Below are positions 24,462 through 33,004 of a stretch of DNA of 64,000 nucleotides, piece by piece (the stretch's first letter is position 1; the number at the start of each line of letters is the position of its first letter). This DNA comes from UBA5189 sp040389445 (GTDB taxonomy: Bacteria > Chloroflexota > Limnocylindria > Limnocylindrales > CSP1-4). Location: positions 62,001 to 126,000 of the forward strand of contig JAZJZX010000013.1 of NCBI GenBank assembly GCA_040389445.1. Direction: 5' to 3'. The notes beneath the pieces are model-generated. The model ran no database searches. It was not told the DNA's origin and was given only the letters and a program-made list of their open reading frames with translations. The position numbers and the translations under genes were made by a program.

Positions 24462-25549
24462 CACATCGCCTCCTGGATGTGGGCCTGCGGGACGGTCACG
24501 AGGGCGTAGATCACGAGGGCCACGGCCGCGACGGCCACGACGACGCCGATCGCGATGAACCATCGCCGTCGCGATGGGGACCGATACCGGCTTCGATCGA
24601 CGAACGGGACCAGGGCAATGGCACCGAACAGGATCGCCGGGACCCACAGGAGCGCCGGGAGGCCGAACCAGTCCTCGAACGGGTAGAACGCCAGGAACAT
24701 CCAGGGCGGCTTGGTGGTCTCCGTGCCGGGGATCGGGCGCGGCCCGAGCGCGGCGGGCAGGATCACCGCGAGCACCGTGGCAATCGCCAGGATCAGGAGT
24801 CCGAACCCGGCCATGCGCACGACGTGGGCGGCAAAGGTGGAGCCGCCCTTGGCCGGAACCGGGCCGCCGTCGACGGCCGCATCGGCCTGGGCAGGAAGGG
24901 CGGAAATCCCGTGGCGCTTGACGAGCAGGAAGTGCGCGATGAGCAGGAGCGTGCCGAGCGCGGGGAGGATGACGACGTGGGCCATGTACAGCCGCCCGAG
25001 GATGGGCAGGCTGGTCGTGAAGTCGCCGGAGAACCAGAAGCCGAAGGCGCCCACGAGGTTGCCGATCTCGACGTTGTGGCTGAGGGCCTCGAAGCCTTCC
25101 TGGTCCCACTTGAGGACCGTGCCGGTGAAGGTGAGCCCGAGGGTGATCCCGAGGAGCCCAAGCCCGATCAGCCAGTTCGCCTCTCGCGGGCGCTTGTAGG
25201 CGCCCGTCGCGAACACGCGGCCCATGTGGAGGAGGACGGTCGCCATGACGATGTTCGCGACCCAGAAGTGGATCCCCCGAACGAGATCGCCGGCTGGTGC
25301 CACGTTCATGATGTAGACGATGCTCTCGCGCGCCGTCGCCGGGGTCGGATGATAGAACTGGGCGAGCCAGATCCCGGTCGCGGCGAGGATGAGGAATCCG
25401 AAGAAGGTGATGCCACCCAGGATGTAGCCGATCCCATTGGCGTGGGCGGGGACCGGATAGGCCAGTCCGCTCAGCCCAAGACGCTCATCGAGCGCCCCCC
25501 AGGCCCGGCGCCAGCGGCCTTCCTGGATAGCGGGTGCGCCGCTCGTCAT
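24461..25549 (-). CDS. Cytochrome b (b6/bc type), single fused subunit
   Basis: A 362-residue membrane protein with about 8 helices. The heme His pairs are visible: IHFWVANIVMATVLLH in helix B, with 13 residues between, and AHVVILPALGTLLLIAH in helix D, with 14 between, the latter as in cytochrome b6. A subunit-IV-like half follows, where the Qo PEWY motif reads KPPWMFLAFYPFE. The ATG at 25549 has GGAGGAGA upstream. No Rieske protein or cytochrome c1/f gene is in the window. The neighbours are cupredoxins, so the electron acceptor may be a copper protein. Confidence 0.85.
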   Translation of the reverse strand: MTSGAPAIQEGRWRRAWGALDERLGLSGLAYPVPAHANGIGYILGGITFFGFLILAATGIWLAQFYHPTPATARESIVYIMNVAPAGDLVRGIHFWVANIVMATVLLHMGRVFATGAYKRPREANWLIGLGLLGITLGLTFTGTVLKWDQEGFEALSHNVEIGNLVGAFGFWFSGDFTTSLPILGRLYMAHVVILPALGTLLLIAHFLLVKRHGISALPAQADAAVDGGPVPAKGGSTFAAHVVRMAGFGLLILAIATVLAVILPAALGPRPIPGTETTKPPWMFLAFYPFEDWFGLPALLWVPAILFGAIALVPFVDRSRYRSPSRRRWFIAIGVVVAVAAVALVIYALVTVPQAHIQEAM

Positions 25550-25610
25550 TCTGAATCTCCTCCCTGGTGCCAGCAACGCTGACGGTTGTCGATAGCAGTT
25601 GACCCGACCT

Positions 25611-25625
25611 ACCTTATAGCAAGGT
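25611..25625 (-). promoter_or_regulatory. Inverted repeat upstream of cytochrome b
   Basis: ACCTT-ATAGC-AAGGT, extended imperfectly by CTA/TAG on each side, lies 62 bases upstream of the cytochrome b start in an AT-richer pocket of an otherwise geneless 327-base stretch (25550-25876). On the minus strand it includes TATAAG, a possible -10 element, without a clear -35. A candidate operator for the copper/respiration run. Nothing else is seen in this gap. Confidence 0.4.
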
Positions 25626-25876
25626 TAGAGCGGTCTTGGTGCCCGATGAGTTGTCACCGGTCACCGGTTCGATGGCCGAATTCCGGTGTGCGACTTCGAC
25701 CTCGCCGGCGGCGCCGGCACGACGGGGCCGGAAGGGTCCAAGTCTCAGCCGCCCCTCACCTGCGCTTCAGGCGCCTCGTCGACCGTGGTCTGATCCGCAA
25801 CATCCGGCGCGGAGCTGAGATATCGGGGGCCCCCGCATTGACAGCGAAGAAAGAGCCAAAGACAGTCCAAGGGCTG

Positions 25877-26659
25877 ATGATCGGCGCGCCGAGCACGGCC
25901 TCGAGCGAGCCGGCCCATTCCGTCCAGATCCGGACGCGCTGGGACGACTGCGACAGCAACGGCCACGTGAACAACGCCGCCTATGTCGCCCTGATGCGCG
26001 CCGCACATGAACGGGCCGGCCTGCCCGCCGGCAGCCTGCGCGAACTCAGGATCGCCAATCGCCAGCCGATCGGTCCGGACGCGCTGGTGGATATCGGCAT
26101 GTCCGTGCTCGAGGCAGATGCGTCCCACCGGCGGATCGCCTACGCCCTGCGCACGCAGGGTCGCCTCGCGGCGCAAGTGGAGGCTGTCTGGCAGGAGTCG
26201 GGCTCGCCTCGCGAATGGGAGCTGCCCCGGATCACTCGAGATGCCGGGGGCCGATTGTTCCAGTTCTCACAGGTCGTCCGCAGCCACGAAGTTGCTCCCG
26301 ACGGCGCCGCTCGGCCGCAGGCGATCCTCCAGTGGCTGGAGCACGCCGTCTTTCGGGCGGCCGCGCGGGCGGGTTGGCCGGCCAGTCGAATGGAGGCCTC
26401 GGATTTCCTGAGCCTCGTCGTCGGTCACGATCTCGTTCTCCAGGCGCCCGCGCGCGACGGGGACGAGCTCATCGTCACCAGCCGCCTGATCGAACTGCGC
26501 CGGGTATCCGGTACGTGGCACCATGAGATCCATCGAGCGGACGGGGCCCTGGTTGCTGCCGACCGGGCACGCGGGGCGTTCCTGGACCGGGCCGGTCGGA
26601 TCAGATCCGCGCCGGTTGAGATGCTCGAGGCGTTGTTGCGCGGCGACCCGGCCGACTGA
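25877..26659 (+). CDS. Acyl-ACP thioesterase-like tandem hot-dog protein
   Basis: A 260-residue protein with two hot-dog units. The first begins QIRTRWDDCDSNGHVNNAAYVALM, the 4HBT/FatA active-site strand with Asp and the HVNN segment. The second has ILQWLEHAVFRAAARAGWP and DFLSLVVGHDLVLQAPARDGDELIV. This architecture is that of acyl-ACP or acyl-CoA thioesterases. The ATG at 25877 is the first with family similarity; the upstream open frame is not coding. Divergent from cytochrome b. Confidence 0.8.
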   Translation: MIGAPSTASSEPAHSVQIRTRWDDCDSNGHVNNAAYVALMRAAHERAGLPAGSLRELRIANRQPIGPDALVDIGMSVLEADASHRRIAYALRTQGRLAAQVEAVWQESGSPREWELPRITRDAGGRLFQFSQVVRSHEVAPDGAARPQAILQWLEHAVFRAAARAGWPASRMEASDFLSLVVGHDLVLQAPARDGDELIVTSRLIELRRVSGTWHHEIHRADGALVAADRARGAFLDRAGRIRSAPVEMLEALLRGDPAD

Positions 26660-26670
26660 GGGGGAGGACC

Positions 26671-27030
26671 ATCACGGACGCTGTTCATCGCATCCTCGCC
26701 GAACTTGCCGTCGCCGGGGTCGCGGCCGGCATTGCCTGGTCGCTCGTCGTTGTGCTGTCGGGCCGGGGCGGCGGAGAGGCCTTTGTCCGATTCCAGGCCG
26801 GCGTCGTCAGCCTCCTCGTCGTGGTGGCCGCGAGCGGCCTGGTCGTCCTCGCCGGTGGGGCACGTCCGCGCGAGGGCGTGCACCTGCTGTACGCGCTGGT
26901 GGCGATTGCGCTGGTGCCGCTGGCCCGCTCGTTCCTCGGCCGAGCGACCGGTCAACGCGCCGCCGCGCTCCTCCTCGTCGCCTTCGTCGTCCTCGGCGGC
27001 GTCCTCTTCCGGCTGTTCACCACGGGCTGA
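26671..27030 (+). CDS. Small four-helix membrane protein, possible ATC start
   Basis: A 119-residue hydrophobic protein with four predicted helices (AELAVAGVAAGIAWSLVVVL; FQAGVVSLLVVVAASGLVVLAG; LLYALVAIALVPLARSFL; AALLLVAFVVLGGVLF). Coding character extends upstream of the first ATG/GTG/TTG to an ATC codon at 26671, three bases after a strong GGGGGAGG site and followed by TDAVHRILAEL. A conventional start would be the GTG at 26752, losing helix 1. The function is not recognised; the neighbour upstream is the thioesterase, 11 bases away. Confidence 0.6.
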   Translation: MTDAVHRILAELAVAGVAAGIAWSLVVVLSGRGGGEAFVRFQAGVVSLLVVVAASGLVVLAGGARPREGVHLLYALVAIALVPLARSFLGRATGQRAAALLLVAFVVLGGVLFRLFTTG

Positions 27031-27416
27031 ACGTCGCTCGAGATCGGGAGCGGGCCCGCCGTTCGTGAGTCTGGCCGCGGCGCCGGGTCGTGGGTCACGG
27101 TGTGGGCCGTGGGTCGCGGCGCGGGCCGCGCGCTGCACGACTGGCGGATGCGTGCTGCGACGGCGCCGGCCGGTGCCGGGGGAGGACCGGCCGGCCCGTC
27201 GAAGGTCATCGAAGGTGCCGCGCCATGGGCGCTTCCTCACCAACGATGGTCGGGATCGTGGCGTTCGAACCTGAGAGCGAGCTGAGCGTGAGCTAAGAAC
27301 TTTCGCCGGACGGGCCCGCGGCGAGGGCATGGCCTCGCCCGTGCTCTTGGTCCTGGGCAACCTCCGACCGACCGGCTCGATTCAGGCGCAGCGTCCCCGG
27401 GATTACCGATCCGGGC
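27031..27416. other. 386-base stretch without a recognised gene
   Basis: Open frames here are GC-driven shadows with no family resemblance. A short stem GCGAGG...CCTCGC (about 27322-27339) lies downstream of the rhodanese gene and could help termination of the oxidase operon, although no T tract follows. Confidence 0.5.
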
Positions 27417-27926
27417 TCAGGTTCCGGGATTCTGGACGAGCCCGTAGCCGGCCTTCTCCCAGTCGATCATCCCGCCGTCGAGCTCCCACACGTTGGTGTA
27501 GCCGAGCCCGACCAGGGTCCGGGCCGCCTCCGTGCTCATCCGGCCACTCCGGCAGTAGACGACGATCCTCGCGTCCTTCGCCGAGGGCAACTCGGAACTC
27601 CGGCTTGTGACCTGGTCATACGGCAGGAACGCGTCCGTGCCCTCGATCTCGCCCGCATACGGCACGTGGACGTTGATGAGGAGGAAGTCCTTCGTCCGCA
27701 GCATCTCGGTGAGCCGGCCGGGGCTGACCCCGGTATACGTCCCGCCAGGCGCGGAGATCGTCATCTCGCCCGCATTGGCCGGGGTGGCGCCCGACGCTGC
27801 GCCGGCTTGAGCTGTGCCGCCCGGAGCTGACGAGGTGGGCGATGCGGCGCAGCCCGCGATGGCCAGGACGAGGACGGCCCACAGTGCGGCCGTCGAGCGA
27901 CGGGACGGACGGAACATCGGGCTCAT
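27417..27926 (-). CDS. Rhodanese-domain lipoprotein
   Basis: A 169-residue lipoprotein: signal segment ALWAVLVLAIAGC with lipobox AIAGC, a short Ala/Ser/Gly linker, then a single rhodanese domain with LLINVHVPYAGEI, active-site Cys in VVYCRSGRMS and GYTNVWELDGGMIDW. The expected location is the outer face of the membrane. The ATG at 27926 overlaps the stop of the upstream small membrane protein (ATGA), fixing the start. As the last gene of the oxidase operon it may handle sulfur or help copper delivery. Confidence 0.85.
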   Translation of the reverse strand: MSPMFRPSRRSTAALWAVLVLAIAGCAASPTSSAPGGTAQAGAASGATPANAGEMTISAPGGTYTGVSPGRLTEMLRTKDFLLINVHVPYAGEIEGTDAFLPYDQVTSRSSELPSAKDARIVVYCRSGRMSTEAARTLVGLGYTNVWELDGGMIDWEKAGYGLVQNPGT

Positions 27927-28171
27927 GGTCGTGGGTCGGAAGGCGGCGGGTGGCCGGTTACTGATCGGGCCGATCCATCCTCGTCGGACTCGTCGCGTGG
28001 GCCGCCCGGGCGTCGGTGCTCGTGCTCCGCCGCCGGCGCGGCGTCCTCGCGCAGCGCCTCTCTTGTGAGCCACCAGGCGAACGCGACGAAAACGCCGACG
28101 GACATCACAGCCAGCCAGAACACCCACCAGAGAACCGGGAGGTCGACAGGGGCCGAGGGGTCAAGGGACAT
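27923..28171 (-). CDS. Small oxidase-associated membrane protein
   Basis: An 82-residue protein with one membrane helix (LPVLWWVFWLAVMSVGVFVAFAWWL) followed by a charged tail rich in Glu, Asp and His. It sits between the subunit III gene and the rhodanese gene, with a 4-nt overlap to the latter. Size and position resemble small subunit IV-type or CcoQ-like components; no family is recognised. Confidence 0.6.
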   Translation of the reverse strand: MSLDPSAPVDLPVLWWVFWLAVMSVGVFVAFAWWLTREALREDAAPAAEHEHRRPGGPRDESDEDGSARSVTGHPPPSDPRP

Positions 28172-28194
28172 GAGCGTACTTTTCCGATCCAGCG

Positions 28195-28821
28195 TTACAG
28201 CCAGTAGAACACGATATAGAGCGCGACCCAGGCGGCCGTGACGAAGAGCCAGAAGCGGACCCCTGCCTCGACGAGCCAGTGATCCGCGGGACTGAAACGA
28301 CCGCGTCGTCCCGACGACCAGAGGGCCGCCAGGAACACCAGTCCAACCACGATGTGGATCGCGTGGAAGCCGACGCTCGCGAAGTAGCTGCCGCCGAAGC
28401 GGCTGGCGGGCGCGATCGTCGTGGAGGACACGTCGGCCACGACGAACCAGAAGGCCGTGAGCCCGAGCCCGAGCGCCAGCTGCAGTCGGAAGACCATGGC
28501 CTCCCCGTCGCCCGCCCTGATCGCCCGGAGCGCCCACACCGCCGGGACCGAACTTCCCGCGAAGGCGAGGGTGATCAGGGCCCCGAGCACGCCGTTGAGC
28601 TCAGCCGGCCGGTCCGTCCCGGCCAGCAGGAAGCGAACCGAGAACAGGGTGACGAACCCGAACGACTCGGCCAGGATGAACAGCCAGAAGGACCCGCGGT
28701 ACATCCGAAGCCGCTTGGCCGCGCCCGGGTCGTTCGAGTTGCCCGAGGTTGCCGCCGCGGTTGCGGCTGCGGTTGCGGCTGCGCCACCGGTGGCAGGGCC
28801 CTGACCGGATGAGGCGGTCAT
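28195..28821 (-). CDS. ctaE: Cytochrome c oxidase subunit III
   Basis: A 208-residue five-helix protein of the heme-copper oxidase subunit III family. Landmarks are RGSFWLFILAESFGFVTLF, with the conserved carboxylate in helix 1-2, SVGFHAIHIVVGLVFLAAL and a C-terminal LFVTAAWVALYIVFYWL. The first 30 residues are a low-complexity Ala/Thr/Gly tract encoded by a simple repeat at about 28748-28785. The start overlaps the subunit I stop (ATGA). Confidence 0.9.
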   Translation of the reverse strand: MTASSGQGPATGGAAATAAATAAATSGNSNDPGAAKRLRMYRGSFWLFILAESFGFVTLFSVRFLLAGTDRPAELNGVLGALITLAFAGSSVPAVWALRAIRAGDGEAMVFRLQLALGLGLTAFWFVVADVSSTTIAPASRFGGSYFASVGFHAIHIVVGLVFLAALWSSGRRGRFSPADHWLVEAGVRFWLFVTAAWVALYIVFYWL

Positions 28822-30713
28822 GCCTCTCCTCCAGGCTCCGGAGAGCGGAAGAGCGGGCGCTCCGGTTCGACTTCGCCGTAGCCGTAGAAGTCCGTCGTGA
28901 CCACCGGTTGAACGTGGAAGTTCTCGCGTGGCGGCGGTGACGAGGTCCGCCACTCCAGGGTCCGGCCGGCCCACGGGTCGGCTGCGGCACGCGGCCCGCG
29001 TTGCCAGGACCAGACCAGGTTGACGAGCGGGATCACGAAACCAAGGCCGAAGAGGAAGCCGCCGACCGAGGTGAGCGTGTTGAGATCCTGCAGGTACGGC
29101 AGGTAGCTCGCCACGCGCCGGTTCATGCCCTCGATGCCGCTCATGAACATCGGCAGGAACGTGAGATTGAATGCGATCAACAACCACCAGGCACTCACGC
29201 GGCCCCAGCGCTCGTTGTACATCCGCCCGCTGAACTTCGGGAACCAGTAGAAGAGGCCGCCCAGCCAGGCGAAGATCATTCCGCCCACGATCGTGTAGTG
29301 GAAGTGGCCGACGACGAAGAACGTGTCGGTCAGCTGCAGGTCGCTCGGGACGTCGGCCAGGAAGACACCGGTCGCCCCGCCGACCAGGAAGTTGAGCATG
29401 CTGAACAGGACAAACAGCATGGGCGTCGTCAGGCGGATTCGACCCTGCCACAGCGTGCCGATCGCGACCAGGTACATGAATCCGGTGGGGATGGAGATGA
29501 GCTCCGTCGTCGTCATGAAGGGGATCAGGCGCACGTCGCCAACCGCCGCGAACATGTGATGCGCCCACACCGCGCTCGAGAGGAACGCGATGCCGAGGAA
29601 CCCGACGAGCGCCCAGCGATAGCCGAACAGGGTCTTGCGGGCCATCACCGGGATGACCTCGAGCCAGATCCCCCAGGCCCCGAGCATGATGATGTAGACC
29701 TCGGGGTGGCCGAACAGCCAGAAGAGGTCCTGCCAGAGGAGCGGCAGGCCCGTGGCGCCGAAGACGTCGGTGGGAACGAGACGGTCGAGGAGGCCGAGGA
29801 ACATCGCCACCGTGATCACCGGCAGCCACATGAGGCTGAGCACGGCCGTGAAGAGCATCGCCCAGCTGAACATCGGCAGGCGGCCCCAGGTGAGCCCGGG
29901 GGCCCGGAGGTAGACGGTCGTCGCGATGACGTTGACGGCCGTCAGGAGGGACGACAGCCCGAGCGCAAGGATGCCGAGGTAATAGAGCGTCTGACCGGGC
30001 GGGCTGGCCGCGGCCAGGGGCGCGTAGCCCGTCCAGCCCGTCTGGAATCCACCCAGGAGCGGACTTGCCAGGATGGCGACGATGCCGGGCACCACCAGCC
30101 ACCAGCTGACGCCGTTGAGCGACGGGAAGGTCATGTCCTCCGCGCCGAGGAGGAGCGGCACGAAGTAGTTGCCGAACCCACCCACGATCGCGACGACGGC
30201 CACCGCGAAGATCATGAGCGCGCCGTGGACGCCGACGAACGAGGTGTACGTCTGCGCCGTGCCGAACACGTCGACGGCGGGTGTCAGCAGCTCCAGGCGG
30301 ATCCCGATCGCGATGAGCCCGGCCAGGAGGAAGGCGAACCCGGCGGCCCAGAGGTACTGGAGCCCGATCACCTTGTGGTCCGTGCTGAAGCGCAGGTAGC
30401 GCGCCACGCCGGCGCCCTCATCCCAGGTGGAAGGCCCGCCGAACCACGGGCGGACCCATGCCTCCCACGCGCCGCCGCCCAGTACCCAGCCGAGGACGCC
30501 AATCACGTAGCCGATCGTGATCGCACGCTCGCCCGTGGGGCTCTCGCCCAGCAGCAGGGCGGTCGCCAGCGCGCCCAGGCCGAAGCCCGCGATTCCCCAC
30601 AGGGTGGCTCGGAGGAGCGGCCCGAACAGGTCCAGCCGGCCCGTCCAACCCTTGATGGGTTCGGCGGCCAGGGTCCGCGCTCCGGGTTCGGTCGCCCCGC
30701 GCGACTCGCTCAC
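28818..30713 (-). CDS. ctaD: Cytochrome c oxidase subunit I (A-type heme-copper oxidase)
   Basis: A 631-residue protein with two extra N-terminal helices before the 12-helix core. Heme and copper ligands are all visible: VHGALMIF (low-spin heme), FGHPEVYI (CuB His cross-linked to Tyr, with the A-family Glu), AHHMF (CuB) and VGHFHYTIVGG (high-spin and low-spin heme His). It reduces O2 to water while pumping protons. It overlaps both neighbours by 4 nt, so ctaC-ctaD-ctaE are one coupled unit. Confidence 0.95.
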   Translation of the reverse strand: MSESRGATEPGARTLAAEPIKGWTGRLDLFGPLLRATLWGIAGFGLGALATALLLGESPTGERAITIGYVIGVLGWVLGGGAWEAWVRPWFGGPSTWDEGAGVARYLRFSTDHKVIGLQYLWAAGFAFLLAGLIAIGIRLELLTPAVDVFGTAQTYTSFVGVHGALMIFAVAVVAIVGGFGNYFVPLLLGAEDMTFPSLNGVSWWLVVPGIVAILASPLLGGFQTGWTGYAPLAAASPPGQTLYYLGILALGLSSLLTAVNVIATTVYLRAPGLTWGRLPMFSWAMLFTAVLSLMWLPVITVAMFLGLLDRLVPTDVFGATGLPLLWQDLFWLFGHPEVYIIMLGAWGIWLEVIPVMARKTLFGYRWALVGFLGIAFLSSAVWAHHMFAAVGDVRLIPFMTTTELISIPTGFMYLVAIGTLWQGRIRLTTPMLFVLFSMLNFLVGGATGVFLADVPSDLQLTDTFFVVGHFHYTIVGGMIFAWLGGLFYWFPKFSGRMYNERWGRVSAWWLLIAFNLTFLPMFMSGIEGMNRRVASYLPYLQDLNTLTSVGGFLFGLGFVIPLVNLVWSWQRGPRAAADPWAGRTLEWRTSSPPPRENFHVQPVVTTDFYGYGEVEPERPLFRSPEPGGEA

Positions 30714-31809
30714 GGCGCCATCGTCTCGCCGGGCGCCATGCTCATGCCCGGCATCGGCCCCATCGTCGNNNNNNNNNNNNNNNNNNNNNNNNNNNNNNNN
30801 NNNNNNNNNNNNNNNNNNNNNNNNNNNNNNNNNNNNNNNNNNNNNNNNNNNNNNNNNNNNNNNNNNNNGGCGCCATCGTCTCGCCGGGCGCCATGCTCAT
30901 GCCCGGCATCGGCCCCATCGTCGGGGGCGCCATCGTCTCGCCGGGCGCCATGCTCATGCCCGGCATCGGCCCCATCGTCGGGGGCGCCATCGTCTCGCCG
31001 GGCGCCATGCTCATGCCCGGCATCGGCCCCATCGTCGCGCCGGGCGCCTGCCGATCCGCCACCCAGGCGTCGAAATCGGTCGGCGACAGGATGCGCACGC
31101 CCGAGCGCATCTCGGCGTGACCGATGCCGCACAGCTCGGCGCACTGGACCCGGACGCGAGGGTCCCCCTCGGTCGAGGCGATCGTCGTGGGCGTGATGTA
31201 CAGGACAACTGTCTGACCAGGGATGACGTCCTTCTTGATCCCGAAGGCCGGCACCCAGAAGCCGTGGATCACGTCGCCCGAGGAGAGCAGGAGCTTGGCC
31301 GGCCGGTCGACGGGCAGGGCGAGCTCGGTGGCACCCTCGATGCCGTACGCCGGATAGTTGTAGCTCCAGCCCCACTGGCGGCCGGTCACCTCGACCACGA
31401 TCGGTCCGCGCGCTTCCGCCTCGCGCTCCAGCCGCCAGAGGTCGCCGAGGCCCACGGCGCCGGGGTAGACGATGAACAGCAGATTGAGCGCCGTCGTGAT
31501 CCCGACCCAACCAAGCGTGAAGGCTCGGTTTCCACGGCGCTGGACGAACGATTCGACGGGCGCGTCGGTCGCCTCCTCGCGGGGCGCCCGGAACCGGATG
31601 GCGCTGTAGACGATGAGCAGCGCGACGAGGACAAAGATCACGACGCCGACGCGGAGGAGGAATGCGAAGGCGTCGGCCGTGATCCGGCCCTGCTCTGCGA
31701 TGACGATCGGCCATTGGTCGAGCGCCAGCGCCACGATCCACTCGGCGGCCACGCTGAAGGCGAGCCACAGGCCGGCCAGGATCCAGATGTCGCGGTCGCG
31801 GAAGTTCAC
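30710..31809 (-). CDS. ctaC: Cytochrome c oxidase subunit II with Met-rich repeat tail, interrupted by gap
   Basis: It begins at a GTG (31809) overlapping the upstream cupredoxin stop. Two N-terminal membrane helices are followed by the CuA domain: IHGFWVPAFGIKKDVIPG and CAELCGIGHAEM, a perfect C-x3-C-x3-H-x2-M site. After DFDAWVADRQAPGA the C-terminus is a tandem repeat of 19 residues (57 bp), TMGPMPGMSMAPGETMAPP, present at least four times and interrupted by 100 N at 30769-30868. The frame left of the gap ends at TGA 30712-30710. Frames disagree across the gap because its length is arbitrary. The Met pattern could bind Cu(I). Confidence 0.88.
30713..31037 (-). repeat. 57-bp tandem repeat encoding Met-rich tail, with assembly gap
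   Basis: Units start at 30869, 30926 and 30983 on the right of the gap and one more copy lies left of it (about 30715-30768). Copies are identical over nearly their full length. Each encodes 19 residues with five Met. Real copy number is unknown because the 100 N replace an unresolved part. Confidence 0.9.
30769..30868. other. Assembly gap of exactly 100 N
   Basis: A run of 100 N, the conventional placeholder for an unknown gap length, lies inside the 57-bp repeat array. Identical repeats most likely collapsed or broke the short-read assembly. Confidence 0.97.
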
Positions 31810-32417
31810 CGGGGCACCACAACAAGGACGCCCTTCATGCCGTTGAGGTAGTGCTGGCCGTCCTGCTGGAAGCACCCGAACTCCCACTGCCCCGGCCGGT
31901 CCGGAACCTGGAAACGGAAGGTCACGCCGCCCTGAACGTCGACCACGGTCATGAAGTCCATTCCCGGCCGCATGGCTCCGCCGGCCATGTCCATGTCCGG
32001 AGGCATGAGCGACATCGGATCGACCCCAGTCAGGCGAGCCGTCTCGGCCATGATCATGGTCACGCCGTCGCCGGAAAGCAGCTCGACCGTCGCACCGTCC
32101 AGGAGCTGCTCCGCAAAGCCGTCTCCCTGGACGGTGCCCAGGATGCCCTCCTCGCGCAGGGGCCCCCGGCCGAACATGATCTCGTGCGCCGCACCCGGCC
32201 GTGACGACGACCGATTCAGGACGGTGACTGTCACGGTATCGCCCGCCCGCCAGGTCAGGCGGTTCGGCGCGAACGAGTAGTCGTCCATGACGATCGTGTA
32301 CTCGCCCGGGCGCTGGTCCTGAGCGCCCACACCCGGCCATGTGATCGAGATGGCGACCACCGCGACCGCGACGAAGGCTGCCGCCACGAGGCGGCGGACA
32401 CGCACCGGCACACCCAT
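31806..32417 (-). CDS. Exported cupredoxin preceding the oxidase genes
   Basis: A 203-residue exported protein: signal sequence RRLVAAAFVAVAVVAISITWPGVGA, then a cupredoxin fold (YTIVMDDYSFAPNRLTWRAGDTVTVTVLN) with a His in AAHEIMFG and C-terminal ligands CFQQDGQHYLNGM. A central insert, VDPMSLMPPDMDMAGGAMRPGMDFM, is strikingly Met-rich. The ATG at 32417 is chosen from the signal peptide; a TTG at 32504 is possible. First gene of the ctaCDE operon; it could donate copper to CuA or electrons to the oxidase. Confidence 0.8.
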   Translation of the reverse strand: MGVPVRVRRLVAAAFVAVAVVAISITWPGVGAQDQRPGEYTIVMDDYSFAPNRLTWRAGDTVTVTVLNRSSSRPGAAHEIMFGRGPLREEGILGTVQGDGFAEQLLDGATVELLSGDGVTMIMAETARLTGVDPMSLMPPDMDMAGGAMRPGMDFMTVVDVQGGVTFRFQVPDRPGQWEFGCFQQDGQHYLNGMKGVLVVVPR

Positions 32418-32551
32418 CAAGCTGCGGCGACGAGCCCGAGCGTTCGCATCATCGACCACCTCGACGCGTTGTCTGGGGATGTTTCGTCGCGGCAGGCGTC
32501 GCAACCCGAGATGGACGCCACGCAGGATGTCTGCTACGACAGTCGGGTAGT

Positions 32552-32581
32552 AACTTACCTGATGATTCCAGACCCGGTCAA
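32552..32581 (-). promoter_or_regulatory. Candidate promoter of the cupredoxin-ctaCDE operon
   Basis: On the minus strand TTGACC (32581-32576) is followed after 18 nt by TAAGTT (32557-32552). The -10 region overlaps a 9-nt palindrome GTAAGTTAC that could serve as a regulator site. It lies about 135 bases before the chosen start. Confidence 0.4.
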
Positions 32582-32611
32582 CGCCGGCAGGATCCGGCCG
32601 GTAATTGAGAC

Positions 32612-33004
32612 TCAGTCAGCTCGGGGCGCGACGGGGTGACCGGCCAGGCGGACGATCGAGGCGAGATCCGCGAGGTCGATCTGGCGCGGATCGTATTCCA
32701 CGATGAGCAGTCCACCCGCTTTGCCGATCGTGGCGCGGAAAACGCCCGGATGAGCGGCGACAAGCTCCTCGAGTCGGGCACCCGGGACCGGCTTGGTCGC
32801 GGCGATGGGGATGTGAACCCGTATCCGACGCTCGGGCCGGTTCTCGCCGGGCATGGCCTCGCTCCCTTCCTGCGCCGGCACCCGACCGGGGTCGCCGGCA
32901 AGGGCCATGTCGTCCTGGAGGCAGACGGCGTCGGCCAGGCGCTTGCCGCCGTAGCCGTAGCCGTAGCCGTAGCCGTTGACAACGATACGAACGCCCTCGG
33001 TCAT
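32612..33004 (-). CDS. Small protein with Gly-Tyr repeat and HMA-like fold
   Basis: A 130-residue protein. The N-terminus contains VVNGYGYGYGYGG, four GY repeats encoded by GTAGCC repeats. The C-terminal 75 residues (RIRVHIPIAAT...LEELVAAHPGVFRATIGKAGGLLIVEYDPRQIDLADLASIVRLAGH) look like a beta-alpha-beta-beta-alpha-beta heavy-metal-associated fold without the CxxC metal site. The ATG at 33004 is preceded by GAAAGG. The function is not recognised; it may be a protein-protein interaction module in the metal cluster. Confidence 0.55.
   Translation of the reverse strand: MTEGVRIVVNGYGYGYGYGGKRLADAVCLQDDMALAGDPGRVPAQEGSEAMPGENRPERRIRVHIPIAATKPVPGARLEELVAAHPGVFRATIGKAGGLLIVEYDPRQIDLADLASIVRLAGHPVAPRAD

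Noticed and set aside
25586..25876. N-terminal extension of the thioesterase frame
   Set aside because: The open frame continues upstream, but the residues are Arg/Pro-rich without hot-dog similarity, and the region holds an inverted repeat upstream of cytochrome b.
29001..31196. Long plus-strand open frame across the oxidase genes and the N gap
   Set aside because: Shadow of ctaD/ctaC; runs of Glu, Arg and His typical of antisense GC-rich DNA, and it crosses the gap.
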